A DNA stretch of 64,000 bases from Anomaloglossus baeobatrachus (GCF_048569485.1 NC_134353.1:422340243-422404242), one strand, 5' to 3'. Positions 44,133 to 56,469 are shown, counted from the first letter of the stretch. The notes: generated from the sequence alone by a model not told the origin. Program-made: numbers and translations.

Positions 44133-45853
44133 TGTGCCACCCCTACAGCGACTCGAACTGCTCGGATCCGGGGGTGATTATTACTCGTGGCTCGAGGGTC
44201 TCCGGACTCAGGGGCTAGGGGCCACACACGGAAAAGAGGATTATTTGGTATAGTTCGCGACGCCACCCGTGGTGTACGGTAATTAGGAGTACCGCCACTG
44301 CCGTTGGGAGTACCCGGGGTGATAGAGTGGGGCAGCAAGATGACGTTACCCTCCACGGGTAGAGGTAGGCCCCGGGACTCTGGATGGTGATGCGGGGGTG
44401 CAGTGCAGGGGTCAGTTGGGTACTCACTCAGCAATGAAGCAGATGCTGACAACAGGGTAAACCAAGTCTTTGACTGCCGCTGTCTTCTGAGGGGAGCTCG
44501 TCCGGGTCCTGTCCCCTGCAGCACTGCCTGGTGGTCCGTAACCTGCCTCCTGGCACCAATTTAGATTGTCCATTGTGGCCCGGCAGCTTGGAGCTTTCCG
44601 GGCCATGCTCCCCACTGTGGCTAAGTGAAGGAGCCTGCTCTCAGGAGCTCACGCTGGGATTTCAGTGGGCTGCTTGCTAGGAAAGCCCTATCCCCCTTGT
44701 TGTGCTAGTGCCCCCGATCTCTGAGCTTTGTGGGAACAGTCCATAAAGGCCCTGTCCTCCGCAGGTTGCCCGGTCACCTGAAGCTTCTCCCCGACCTAGA
44801 GTCAGTGTACCCTGACATGCCTTCAGTCCCGGACCAGTGATAGGACCAGGCTGCTGACCATCCTCCTTGATGGGTCCCAGGCGCCTAGCCTCAATCCCCT
44901 GCGACCGGGGGTCCGACTCCTCTAGGTCCAGACCACAGTCTGCGACCTAGTCTGCTTCTCCCCTAGGAGCTACAACTCCCAGCTTCCTCAGAGCTCCTCA
45001 CAGCTCGAGGGTCGCTACTCGACTGAACTTAACACCTCCCACCTCCTTGTCTGACCCCAAGATGGGCGGCCTTATTCCTGCTTAAGCAGCCCACTGGTGT
45101 GCCTGACAGGTGTGGTGCAAAGTGTTTCTTGGATTTGTGAATGCTGGTGGAGGCAGTGTGCTGCCCCGCTCGCACCAGCCGAGCTGCTCGGATCCGGACC
45201 TTCCGTGGGTGGCTCGAGGGTCTCCGGAGTCGGGGGTCTCGCAGTCACTTCGATCAAAAAGGGGGATTGTAGTGGTGGATGTAGGACGTATATGTACGGG
45301 CTGGGCCGTACTAAGTTCGTGACGCCACCCACGGTGTGTGGTGAGGTTGGACACCACCGCTGCAGTTACGGGGCACCTGGGGGAGATGTTATGCAGCAAG
45401 TTGTTAACCCCTCCGTGGGCAGGGATGGTGGCCCCGGGACCCGTTGGGGCTTTGTGGTGCAGGGAGATGGGCGACCGCAGGGTGCTGGTGTACTCACTAT
45501 TGAAGGAAACACACTTCCACTCTCACTGAACTCTAAAACTGAACTGCTCCTGAAGACTGTTTTTCACACCTCAGGCTATCTAGACTCCTTGGTGGGCGTC
45601 TTTCAACCTCCTGGTTCCGCCCCTGGTGTGTCTATCAGGCCCTGAGGGGGGTGACTAGGGTTTTGAAGGTTGGCTGATGTCACCAGTGAGGGAAAGGTGT
45701 TGTGCAGGGGCCTATTTGTGACTACCTGGCCCAGCCAGGGCGTCACAGCAGTACTGCAGGTTAGGTTCCCAAAACCATGGGGGTTTGAGCCCTGCATGGG
45801 GAGGGCAGATTGTGCAGAACCCTGTGACGACCCGAATAGTCCAGGGCGTCACA
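44133..45853. mobile_element. LTR-like element, family X copy 1 (outer), carrying a second copy inside
   Basis: It begins TGTGCCACCCC and ends GGGCGTCACA, flanked by the 4-bp duplication TCTT (44129-44132 and 45854-45857). Subtracting the nested copy (45157-45747 plus one 4-bp repeat) leaves about 1,126 bp, close to the 1,144-bp relative at 49789. TG...CA ends, a 4-bp duplication and the absence of gag or pol suggest a solo LTR. A terminal-inverted-repeat DNA element with 4-bp duplication is the alternative. Shared blocks such as GTGGCTCGAGGGTCTCCGG and GGTGTGTGGTGAGGTTGG tie the copies together. Open frames inside are not genes. Confidence 0.7.
45157..45747. mobile_element. LTR-like element, family X copy 2 (nested in copy 1)
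   Basis: 591 bp, beginning TGTGCTGCCCC and ending GGGCGTCACA, flanked by GCAG (45153-45156 and 45748-45751). It shares GAGCTGCTCGGATCCGGACC, GTGGCTCGAGGGTCTCCGG and the CTATTTGTGACTAC end with the other copies, but it is about half their length, so it is an internally shorter member. It sits late in copy 1, whose tail follows after the second GCAG. Confidence 0.72.
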
Positions 45854-45857
45854 TCTT

Positions 45858-46446
45858 ACTTTGCAAGATACAGTTGCTATTTGATGTATATGTGCTTTGT
45901 TTCTCTGTTATGAATACAGAAGAGATCATTATATCAAGTTATTTCTGTGCTAACACATATGACTATGATTTTTTTTTTATACATTTTGTTACAATAATAC
46001 TTTCTTTCTCCTCTTCTACTTCTGATGATGCATTTCTTTATGTGGGGGAGGGCTATATTATTTTTGTAAATACTGTATATGCACAGCAAGTCATTTTGAT
46101 GTAAAATGCATTTCCTCATTTGTTTGAGAATTTTTTAATTGTTTTTTTTTTTAAAGTGGATTTCAGGTGAAAATATCCAGGAAAAGAGACTATTCAGGTC
46201 TTAAAGCATGTACATGTTCCAAATGCCAATATATCATATTTTATTATAATTTTATTATACTTTTTTTCTGACTAGTAGCACTGCTGCTCAAATGTTCCCC
46301 TGTTTTTAGTAACTGAAGCATGGACCCCTGGAGACCATAAAAAGCAGGCTGCGGCATCAGGACCCATTATGATGAGGTGTTGTACTCTAAACAGAAGTGT
46401 GAAAAGTAGACATTAGACATTAATGTGCGGATCGCTGTAAAATTAT
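45858..46446. other. AT-rich spacer, nothing recognised
   Basis: No gene, target duplication or known repeat end is seen. T-rich and A-rich runs and a TATATCATATTTTATTATAA stretch (46230-46260) dominate. It is probably ordinary intergenic or old, decayed repeat sequence. Confidence 0.5.
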
Positions 46447-47234
46447 TACAGTCATATGAAAAAGTTTGGGCACCCCTATTAATGTTAACCTTTTTTCTTT
46501 GTAACAATTTGGGTTTTTGCAACAGCTATTTCGGTTTCATATATCTAATAACTGATGGGCTGAGTAATATTTCTGGATTGAAATGAGGTTTATTGTACTA
46601 ACAGAAAATGTGCAATCCGCATTTAAACAAAATTTGACTGGTGCAAAAGTATGGGCACCTCAACATAAAAGAGACATTAATATTTTGTAGATCCTCCTTT
46701 TGCAAAAATAACAGCCTCTAGTCGCTTCCTGTAGCTTTTAATGAGTTCCTGGATCCTGGATGAAGGTATATTTGACCATTCCTGTTTACGCCTTCTTGTA
46801 TGACCAAACAACTCAATCTTTGTTTCATCAGTAAACAGGATCTTCTTCCAAAATATAACTGGCTTGTCCAAATGTGCTTTTGCATACCTAAGGCGACTCT
46901 GTTTGTGGCGTGCTTGCAGAAACGGCTTCTTTCGCATCACTCTCCCATACAGCTTCTCCTTGTGCAAAGTGCGCTGTATTGTTGACCAATGCACATTGAC
47001 ACCATCTGCAGCAAGATGATGCTGCAGGTCTTTGGAGGTGGTCTGTGGATTGTACTTCACTGTTCTCACCATTCTTCTTCTCTGCCTTTCTGATATTTTT
47101 CTTGGCCTGCCACTTCTGGGCTTAACAAGAACTGTACCTGTGTTCTTCCATTTCCTTACTATGTTCCTCACAGTGGAAACTGACAGTTTAAATCTCTTAG
47201 ACAACTTTTTGTATTCTTCCCCTGAACAACTACA

Positions 47235-47280
47235 GTGACTACAAGTAGTATTCAACCCCCTGCAGATTTAGCAGGTTTAC
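47235..47280 (+). repeat. Left terminal inverted repeat of the intact Tc1-like element
   Basis: It starts CAGTGACTACAAGTAGTATT and matches the reverse complement of 48770-48815 at 45 of 46 positions. The transposase of this family binds within such repeats and cuts at their outer ends. Confidence 0.92.
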
Positions 47281-47545
47281 ACATTTGGAATTAACTTGGC
47301 ATTGTGACAATTGGACTGTAGATCAGCCTGGAAGTGTGAAATACACTGCAGCAAAAAAGAATGTTATTTTTTTTTTTAAATTGTGAAAAGTTTATTCAGA
47401 GTGTCATTTATTATTCAACCCCTCAATCCACCAGAATTCTGTTTGGTTCCCCTAAAGTATTAAGAAGTATTTCAGGCACAAAGAACAATGAGCTTCACAT
47501 GTTTGGATTAATTATCTCTTTTTCCAGCCTTTTCTGACTAATTAA

Positions 47546-48610
<1,065 letters not shown>

Positions 48611-48769
48611 ACCTAGGGGTTGAATAATAATTGACCCACACTTTTATGTTGAAAATTTATTAAAATTTAACTGAGCAACATAACTTGTTGGTTTGTAAGA
48701 TTTATGTATCTGTTAATAAATCCTGCTCTTGTTTGAAGTTTGCAGGCTCTAACTTATTGGCATCTTATC

Positions 48770-48815
48770 AAACCTGCTAAATCTGCAGGGGGTTGAATAC
48801 TACTTGTAGGCACTG
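48770..48815 (-). repeat. Right terminal inverted repeat of the intact Tc1-like element
   Basis: It ends GTAGGCACTG at 48815, next to TA; its reverse complement matches the left repeat with one mismatch. Confidence 0.92.
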
Positions 48816-49523
48816 TATGTTGAATAATGTTTGTTTTCAGATCATTTGAGAGTTGTTTTGAGGAGCCCATGATGCCACTCTTCATAGGAGATTCAAATAG
48901 GAGAACAACTTGCAAGTGGCCACCTTAAAAACCTTTTCTCATGATTGGATACACCTGCCTATGAAGTTCAACGCTCAATGAGGTTACAAAACCAATTTAG
49001 TGCTTTAGTAAGTCAGTAAAAAGTAGTTAGGATTGTTCAAATCAAGAAATTGATAAGGGTGCACATACTTTTGCACCGGTCAAATTTTGTTTAAATGCGG
49101 ATTGCACATTTTCTGTTAGTACAATAAACCTCATTTCAATCCAGACATATTACTCAGTCCATCAGTTATTAGATATATGAAACTGAAATAGCTGTTGCAA
49201 AAACCCAAAGTGTTATAAAGAAAAAAGGTTAACATTAATAGGGGTGCCCAAACTTTATCATATGACTGTATTGAGGAAGATTGTTCTATGAAGCAATCCA
49301 TTTTTAAGGGAATCTGTCAGCAGGATTTTGCTCCCCTATCTGAGAGCAGCATAATGTAGAGACAGAGACACCTGATTCCGGTGGTCTCACTTACTGGTTT
49401 GCTTGGAGTACTTTTGATAAAATGACTGGTTTGTCTGTTACAGATCTACCAGATCTGTGAATGCTGAGCCCACAACACTGATTGTTTTCTGTGTACACTG
49501 TGCATAGCCAGAAAGCTGCTAAT

Positions 49524-49757
49524 TAGTGTTGAGAGAACTGTTCGGTGCTCACTGCACATAACGTGCATTTTAATGCTCGGTACTTGTTTACCGATTATAA
49601 TGGAAGTCAGTGGGGATCTAAAGCATTTTGTTCTGGAAGATTTTCTAAAAAAATGCTGGAGTTCCCCATTGACTTCCATTATACGCAGTAAACGAGCTCT
49701 GAGCACTCAAGCATCAAAATGCTTGTTATGAGCACTGAACAGTTCTGTCATCAACTA
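49524..49757. mobile_element. hAT-like MITE, 234 bp
   Basis: Its ends TAGTGTTGAGAGAACTGTTC and (reverse complement) TAGTTGATGACAGAACTGTTC form an imperfect inverted repeat. It is flanked by the 8-bp CTGCTAAT (49516-49523) and CTGCTAAG (49758-49765), seven of eight identical. The interior is also largely palindromic (ATTATAATGGAAGTCA against TGACTTCCATTATA). It is non-coding. Confidence 0.8.
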
Positions 49758-49788
49758 CTGCTAAGCAGTGATAGGGGTCGGCGTTATA

Positions 49789-50932
49789 TGTGCCGCCCCC
49801 CGTGCCAGCAGCCTGCGCTGCTCGGGTCCGGACCTTCCGGTGAGTGGTGGCTCGAGGGTCTCTGGACCCGGGGGTCCCGTGGACACTCCGAATGAAAAGT
49901 GTGGGGGGGGAGGACGTATATGTATGGGCTGAGCCGTATTAAGTTCGTAATGCCACCCACGGTGTGTGGTGAGGTTGGAAACCACTGCTGCCGTTACGGG
50001 GCACCCGGGGGGGGATGTTGTGCAGCAAATTGTTAACCCCTCCGTGGGCAGGGATGGTGGCCCCGGGTCCCGATGGGTTGGTGCAAGGAGAAAGTCAACC
50101 GCAGAGGGTGCTGGTGTACTCGCTGTTAAGAAAACACACAAGTCTCTGGTAAACCAAGGTGATGGTGGTTGGTGCCCGCAGCCGGCTGCGTTCTGGTCCC
50201 CCCACCTGTCTGGTCTCTGTCTTTCTCCTGCACTGCTTGTATAAGGTTGACTGCCTGTGTGTGAAACTTCAGGAGTCCACTCCTGGCTGGATGTGGCCTA
50301 AGGAGCCGTGCCTGCAGACGCTGGCCCGTGGGATCTATGGGCCTTGGCGGTTACCTTCTATCACAAATCGGTGGGCTGTTGTCTTCTATGAGGGACTTTG
50401 GGTGGGACAGGACCTCTAGTCCTGGCCTCAATCGGTTAATTAACCAGTTCCAGTCGCTTCTGGTCCTGGCTTCAGGGTCCGAGTACCCCCTGTGTGCTCC
50501 GGTTTCCGAGTCAGTTCCCCGGGTCGGTACCGACGGGCTACAACCCTGTCCCGGTCCACCTCGGTTCCACCGAGCCGTCTTCCCGGCTCCTGCAGACAGA
50601 GATCGCCGTCTGCCTCCTAGCCAGTGGCACCAGGGCTCCTACCCTGGTACTGTTCAATTTGGTTTTCTCCTTTGCTGGAGCTGCACACAGCTCCAGCCCA
50701 CACCCCTCTCCAACTTGAACTCAACTCAACTACACTCAACTGCTTTTCCCGCCCCGGGCTGTCTAAACCCCTGGGTGGGCGTGCACCAACTGCCTGGTTA
50801 CGCCCACTGGTGTGTCTGTCTGGCCCTAAGGGGGGTCTTCTAGGGTTTTGTGGTTGGCTGGTGTTACCTTGTGTGGGAACGGTGTTCTGTAGGGGCCTAT
50901 TTGTGACTACATGGCCCGGCCAGGGCGTCACA
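49789..50932. mobile_element. LTR-like element, family X copy 3
   Basis: 1,144 bp, starting TGTGCCGCCCCCC and ending GGGCGTCACA, flanked by TATA (49785-49788 and 50933-50936). It shares GTGGCTCGAGGGTCTCTGG, the GGTGTGTGGTGAGGTTGG block, TGTTAACCCCTCCGTGGGCA and the CTATTTGTGACTAC end with copies 1 and 2. It is the least disturbed copy. No gag, pol or other coding part is present, so a solo LTR is the simplest reading. The open frames inside are GC-rich chance frames. Confidence 0.72.
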
Positions 50933-51128
50933 TATACAGAGCAAAGAACTGACTACATGGTATGAGACAACCAGTACTCTAGTGATAAACTCCTGCTGAT
51001 AAAAGACTGATTTAATTGAAACTACAACAAGCAGCCCAAAAGTGACATATCACTGGCACCAATGGCTCTGCACCTACATCATGCTGCTCTCATATTACAT
51101 AGCAAAAGTTCATTGACATTCCTTTTAA

Positions 51129-52446
51129 CACTAATGCCATAGATTTCTTTGGTGTGAAAATCCATTTTATGCTGATAGCAACTTTTGAAACCCATTTTTA
51201 AACCTAAACAGGTCAAAGATTTATTTTTCAGCTTTTTGAGCTCCATATGCATGTCAAATAATAATCTTGCTTCTTGCTACTTCCACAAGAAGGAACATAT
51301 TGTATTGCCTTTATTATTAAGTTCAGTGTATAAACAGAACATTATATGTGGTACCTATTCCATAAATAAAGAAAATGAAAGAAATAAATCAACTAAGTGC
51401 CACGTTAAGTAGGAATGCTGCATTTATAAGAATAGATCAACATTGATTTGAGCAATCATACCAATAATCAAACAGACATTGTCTTTCTTATTTGTATTTA
51501 ATGGCTGTTATAATAAAATATTTTTACAGAGACCAAAATGTCCAAGTTAGTGCAAAACTTCTTCACATGCACCCAAGAGGAAGGAAAGGGAAATTTCTAT
51601 ACATCTGGGGCAGGTAAGTAAGGACGTGGGGTAACGGCGGCATCACTCCTCAGCACAACATGCCACACTTTAGTTTTCTTATGTTGGATCTCTTATCCTT
51701 GTGCAGTGTTTCCGTGAGGGATGGAGTTAGGATGCTTTTGCTGTCCTGCCCTAAATGGAATGAGGGATTTGTAATCCCATCTTTGCTGGATAATTTGGGC
51801 AGTTCTAGGAAAGGACAGAGGTGCTAAGCAGCTGGCAGTGTCCTTTTTTTTTTGCTGCACCATGCAAGTGGGTGACTGTCCAATTCAAGGCATTGCAACA
51901 GGCATGTGGTGATTGGCATATACTAAGAGGTTTGGGGTTCAAGGGGCTGTTTCTTGGAAAAATAATACCCATGCAGCACCATTGCACAGAATAAGACACT
52001 GGTACAGGAAGATCCTATAAACACAGCAGTTGGGGTGCAGGCAACTTTAACAGACAGGTCAACGGAAGGGATGTGTCAATTTTTTCCTTTGTAGGGAAAC
52101 ATGGTCTCTTAAACAGGTTATCCTCCAACTGCTAGGGTGCTATTAACCACCCATCAGTTTAATACAGGACGAAAGTTAAGCCCCCTAACAACTGTGCTTA
52201 TGTGGTCCAGCAGGGAGAACATTAACACAATGGCACATATGAACGCAGCCCTTGGTGTGTTTTTATGTATATTTTACCCATGTCACTGCCAGAAAGGCAG
52301 AACATAGGCAGCACTGCTGGCAATGACATGAATAAAAGTGTATTTCACAATGTATTCAAACTATTTACAGTCTGGGCCTGGGGTGCAAGGCAGTGAAAAA
52401 GGGTCATCTTTTATCCATGTGATGGAGGTGTAAACAGTCCTTCACT
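51129..52446 (-). other. Probable 3' untranslated region and downstream flank of the UNC13 gene
   Basis: This lies immediately downstream of the UNC13 stop on the minus strand. No repeat is recognised, so it is unusually clean for this window, as expected for a long 3' UTR. Candidate minus-strand AATAAA signals are at about 51311-51316 and 51221-51226, so the UTR could be about 1.1-1.2 kb. UTR extent is inferred. A plus-strand exon-like segment within it (51530-51613) is described as a finding. Confidence 0.5.
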
Positions 52447-52732
52447 CTAGCTGCCCTCTTCAGGAGAGCGAGTGTCAGATTTCAGTTTGACAAACTCTTT
52501 GGCGACCTCATCATTGTTGCGTTGAGACAAGATCCTCAAAATAGTCAGTCCTGTTTCATCCATATGAATGCGTCGGCCAAGAGGCAGCCAGCAGGCACAG
52601 CTGCCCCTTTGTGCCAGATCCTTTAGCTGCATAACGGCAGTGCCCACCGTCCGGTCCTCTCGAGCAAAGCAGTAATCTTTCACACATACCTGCAGTTCAT
52701 AGCACTCTGGGCCATTCTCATTGCCTAGGGTG
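52447..52732 (-). CDS. unc13: UNC13/Munc13 (A- or B-type), last coding exon
   Basis: Minus-strand exon. The acceptor is ...TCTCTTTAAG, with the exon beginning CACCCTAGGC at 52732; the stop codon TAG is at 52447-52449. With one carried-over base it reads [20 protein letters not shown], then [48 protein letters not shown] and [17 protein letters not shown], ending PEEGS. This is the second half of the C2C domain and the C-terminal tail of Munc13, a presynaptic active-zone protein. Munc13 opens syntaxin and primes synaptic vesicles; C2C lacks a full set of calcium-binding Asp residues and contacts vesicle membrane. Residues such as RTVG, LAQRGS and SDTRS lean towards UNC13A, while LGNENGPE and GSCACW recall UNC13B; the paralogue is left open. 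The exon is intact. Confidence 0.95.
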
Positions 52733-52969
52733 CTTAAAGAGATAAAAAAAACAATATAATATTAGTTTTTGATAATATGCATAAATAAAATAGGTTTAAA
52801 TTCATTGAATCTAGTTTTTTTTTTTTAAGAAAAACAAATTACATTTTAGGCAGAAGAAGGAAGAGCTTTTGTAGAGAATCATCACTTGAATAATAATTAA
52901 AAAAACATGTTCCAAATAATGGGGTGAGTGGATTCTAAGTTCTTCTGTGGTTTTTGATGAGTTTACCAG

Positions 52970-53222
52970 CGATGTGCTCTTTATTTGTTTGCCTTTACGA
53001 TCATGTATATTTGATATGACTTGTATTGCAATTTTTTCTCACCGGGAGCTTTAGTTAAGGGGATCGTGGGGGGTGGGGGGGGGTAAAAGGGAAGGGTTTT
53101 TAGATATATAAAGAATATTGTGAACCTTGAGGAACCTTGAACCTTGATATATATGGTATTCTGATGATGTCATGATCTGTTATGACTGTATTGTGCCTAA
53201 TAAAATTTGTTTGATTTAAAAA
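52970..53222 (+). mobile_element. LINE (L1/Tx1-like) 3' end with A-tail
   Basis: A G-rich stretch (GGGGGGTGGGGGGGGG, near 53067) is followed by an AT-rich tail, AATAAAATTTGTTTGATT (53200-53217) and an A-run. This is the usual 3' UTR style of L1-type elements: G-tract, polyadenylation signal, A-tail. No coding part is left, so family assignment rests on style only and the 5' boundary is approximate. Confidence 0.45.
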
Positions 53223-53671
53223 AATATATATGTTACATGTTTTTAATTTATGTAGTTTTTTAAATGTTGGTAGCGGCTTTATTTTTAACAAAACTATCCA
53301 TTTTGAAAAAAATAATATAAGTCTATTGTCTTGCTGGATGCCTAGATAAGACAGGTAAACGACACTGTATACTCACAAAACGCTCTGTGTGCCGTACAGC
53401 TGTCCATACAAGCAATGCACAGGGTGTGTCCCCTCTATATGACCACCCCTTATTTCAGAATAGAAAAATAAACAACTACAACATAAAAACAAAAATCTCT
53501 TCTATTTGAGTCTAACCAATAAAAATAGAATTAAGGACAGAGTTTAAAAGGGTTCTCCTTTTAATACTTATATTCAGGTAATAATTTTCTGTGGCAATAT
53601 ACATTTATGCAGTATAATCTTTGCTCCAGATACTGCAGAGAATGGGTGCCTACCTAAGGCAGGCAATTGTA

Positions 53672-54284
53672 GCACACTTGATAGAGAATGCAAAGTATTT
53701 TTTATGTTGTGAAAAAGGCAAAAAAAAGTGTATTTTTACAACAGGCAACTAGAAATGTTTGCGTTTCCACCACTAAGGTCTTAATCATAAAGTTGCTCTA
53801 TTGTCTGCAAAAATGTCATGCAGTTTTTGTATCTAGATACATACAATAAGGTAAAAAAGGTTCAGGGCCAGGAAGGAGAGTAATCCTGAAGAAACAAACT
53901 GGTATATCCAATATTGAGTAAATTATTAATTGAAGATATCAATATGTAGTGTTGTCTGGTGAGTCTGGTTTAAACAAGCATATTTCCTATACCCAAAGGA
54001 TTTATTTACCTGGCGAGGCTAATCACCACTATGTGTCCTGATATCTTCAATTAATACTATACTCAATACTCCTTCCTGGCCCTGAACCTTTTTTACCTTA
54101 TTGTATGTTTCTAGATATAAACACAACATGACATTTTTGCAGACAATAGAGCGACTTTATGATTAAGACCTTAGTGGTCGAAACATCAAAAAATTCTAGT
54201 TGTCTGTTGTAAAAATACTGTTTTTTTTGCCTTTTTCACTACATAAAAAATACTTTACATTCTCAAGTGTGCTACAGTTTTCTG
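53672..54284. repeat. Long imperfect palindrome (fold-back element)
   Basis: The left arm (about 53672-53940) and right arm (about 54026-54284) are inverted copies. AAAGGTTCAGGGCCAGGAAGG on the left pairs with CCTTCCTGGCCCTGAACCTT on the right; GCAAAAATGTCATG pairs with CATGACATTTTTGC; GACTTTATGATTAAGACCTTAG pairs with its partner near 53775. The spacer is about 85 bp. Arms are roughly 260 bp and diverged by several percent. No clear target duplication was found. It is presumably a MITE. Confidence 0.82.
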
Positions 54285-54439
54285 GACTATAGTTTTCAGG
54301 GGCTTAAGGACCCCCTTTGTTAGCGCCTTTACTATTTTTACCATGTGCTTACCATATACGGTATAACCTTAAATACCTAAGGCAGGCATACAGTGAATAG
54401 CAAACCTAAAAATTTACGTAGCACACGCCTCATCACTGG

Positions 54440-55058
54440 GTTCAGGAAGGTTCATGTGGGATAAATCCAGACATTTTTCAGATATAAATTTGCAAAAAAC
54501 TTTATTCCATTAAAGACTAAAAAGAACAATTCTGGTACAAATATGTCAGCATAAATCCCATGGGTTTCAGACTAAAATTTGAGGCTTACTCATGGCTACT
54601 TGTAGCCTTGAGATTGCTCATGCTTCCTCACAATTTGGATTCTCAAGTCCTCAGACAGTTCTTTGGTCTTCTTTCTTTTATCCATGCTCAATGTGGTACA
54701 CACAAGGACACAGGACAGAGGTTGAGTCAACTTTAATCCATGTCAACTGGCTGCAAGTGTGATTTAGTTATTGCCAACACCTGTTAGGTGCCACAGGTAA
54801 GTTACAGGTGCTGTTAATTACACAAATTAGAGAAGCATCACATGATTTTTCAAACAGTGCCAAGACTTTTGTCCACCCCCTTTTTTATGTTTGGTGTGGA
54901 ATTATATCCAATATGGCTTTATGACATTTTTTTTCCATTGAAGACAAATTAAATGAAGATAATAATGCCAAAGAATTTGTGATTGCAATTATTTTCAAGA
55001 AGAAACTGAGTATTATCTGACAGAATTGCAGGGGTGCCAATACTTTTGGCCAGCACTG
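54440..55058 (-). mobile_element. Tc1-like transposon fragment C, internally deleted
   Basis: Read on the minus strand it starts CAGTGCTGGCCAAAAGTATT at 55058, next to TA (55059-55060). The leader carries the second copy of the repeat motif (GGACAAAAGTCTTGGCAC near 54880). A transposase start at 54687 gives MDKRKKTKELSEDLR, IQIVRKHEQSQGYK and then a stop at 54596. The rest of the gene is missing. Sequence from 54595 to about 54440 is AT-rich, and I could not place it in the element with certainty. The catalytic domain is absent. Confidence 0.8.
54596..54687 (-). pseudogene. Tc1-like transposase N-terminal stub
   Basis: 29 codons plus a stop match the beginning of a Tc1-type DNA-binding domain (KELSEDLR, RKHEQSQGYK). 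The frame ends exactly after the first helix region, where the sequence leaves the family consensus, consistent with an internal deletion. Confidence 0.75.
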
Positions 55059-55060
55059 TA

Positions 55061-55066
55061 TCTATA

Positions 55067-55111
<45 letters not shown>
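55061..55111. repeat. (TA)n microsatellite beside Tc1-like fragment C
   Basis: TCTATATCTATATATA... runs of TA for about 40 bases adjoin the TA target site of the Tc1-like end. The site may have been chosen by, or have grown out of, the TA target. Confidence 0.9.
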
Positions 55112-55113
<2 letters not shown>

Positions 55114-55501
55114 TTTTTTCTCATTTCTTTATAGTAGTTTTATAGAAACTAAAGAACATGAATTTTTCCTTCACCTACATAAAGATATAGTAGATATATA
55201 GAATAATCTGCTTTTGGCTTCTCTCCCTGGAATACCTATGCACTTTAGTACAGGCAGTCGCTTAATCGTAGAGCTGCTGCCTATGGGCAAAGAGCTCATG
55301 AGTTCTAGTTTTCTCCCAGGAAACCAGAGCAGATGAGAATTTAAATTATGCACAGAGTTAATTTATGCACAGCACTGAGCAGAGGAGCAGCAGGACTGCG
55401 GGAGTGAGCCCTCAAATCGGGACAGTCCTGCTGAATCTGGGACGGTAGGAAGGTATGATTTCACATTCTGAGAATTTGATACTGTTTTGCTTGCATACTT
55501 A

Positions 55502-55681
<180 letters not shown>

Positions 55682-56149
55682 TTACATTATTCAACAAAGA
55701 AACATCTGGAGATCCTGCACATACCATATTTTCCGGCATATAAGACGACTGGGTGTATAAGACGACCCCCAAATTTATAGATAAAAAAAATGGTAAAAAA
55801 AAAAGGGGGTCTGTCTTATACTCCGGTGTTGTCTTACCATGGAAGGGTAACCGTGATGAAGCGGGGTCTCAGGAGGCAGGGGCATTGCTGGTGGGAAAAA
55901 ACATTATTTAACCAGCTCACCTGAGGTTGCTTCAATGAGGCTTAATAGCATTGCTGAGAGCACGGAAAAAATCATGTGGTCCCATGTTCAGATACATGTT
56001 AGGAAAGAGGTAATCCAGCTCTTTAAGTTGAGGTAGTTTTCTTTATAGAAAAATAATTTACATGGTAGAAAAGTTTAAAAAAACGCATTTCGGCTGAAGC
56101 TACATGTCATCCTTTGTCAGTTGCTGGTGGGGTCTGTTCTGGCATCTGT

Positions 56150-56262
56150 ACCTGGCAGTGGTGGGTCTGTGCCTGGCAGCCATGGATCTGTGCCTGGCAG
56201 TGGTGGGTTTGTGCCTGGCAGCAGTGGGTCTGTGCATGGCAGTGGAAGCTGTGCTGGCAGCG
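56150..56262 (+). repeat. 27-bp-period minisatellite (GTGGGTCTGTGCCTGGCAG type)
   Basis: Four to five imperfect copies of a unit like CAGTGGTGGGTCTGTGCCTGG follow each other inside the TA-flanked element. Every frame reads as a Trp/Cys-rich or His/Gln-rich repeat, so it is not coding. Confidence 0.8.
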
Positions 56263-56469
56263 GAATTTGTGCTGGCTGTGTGGAGCAGGAAGGTGTCCCA
56301 GATGCTCTGTCGATGGTCTGGGCTTCAAAGAAATGGCACCTGGAGCGGCACGTGCACAAATGGAGCTCTCAGTCGAGAGCTCCATCTGCGCACGTGCTAA
56401 CTCCAGGCACCATGATTTGAAACCAAAGCATGTGGGACATCCACCGCAGCTTCTGCGGTCAGTACATCT

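Larger units (their letters stand above)
49308..51124. mobile_element. Palindromic TTAA-flanked MITE, split by two later insertions
   Basis: The left arm begins GGGAATCTGTCAGCAGG at 49308 after TTAA (49304-49307). The right arm ends TTGACATTCCTT before TTAA (51125-51128). The arms are inverted copies along their length: GAGAGCAGCATAATGTAG on the left against CTACATCATGCTGCTCTC on the right. With the hAT MITE (49524-49757) and the LTR-like copy (49789-50932) removed, about 427 bp remain. TTAA duplication suggests piggyBac- or Kolobok-type mobilisation; the family is not certain. It has no coding capacity. Confidence 0.78.

Noticed and set aside
45097-45645. 182-codon plus-strand frame
   Set aside because: It lies across two nested LTR-like copies, has no recognisable domain, and parallel frames are open in the same GC-rich sequence.
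53760-53790. A second hammerhead motif in the fold-back (GGTGGAAACGC-like on the minus strand)
   Set aside because: The CUGANGA strand and stems are missing.
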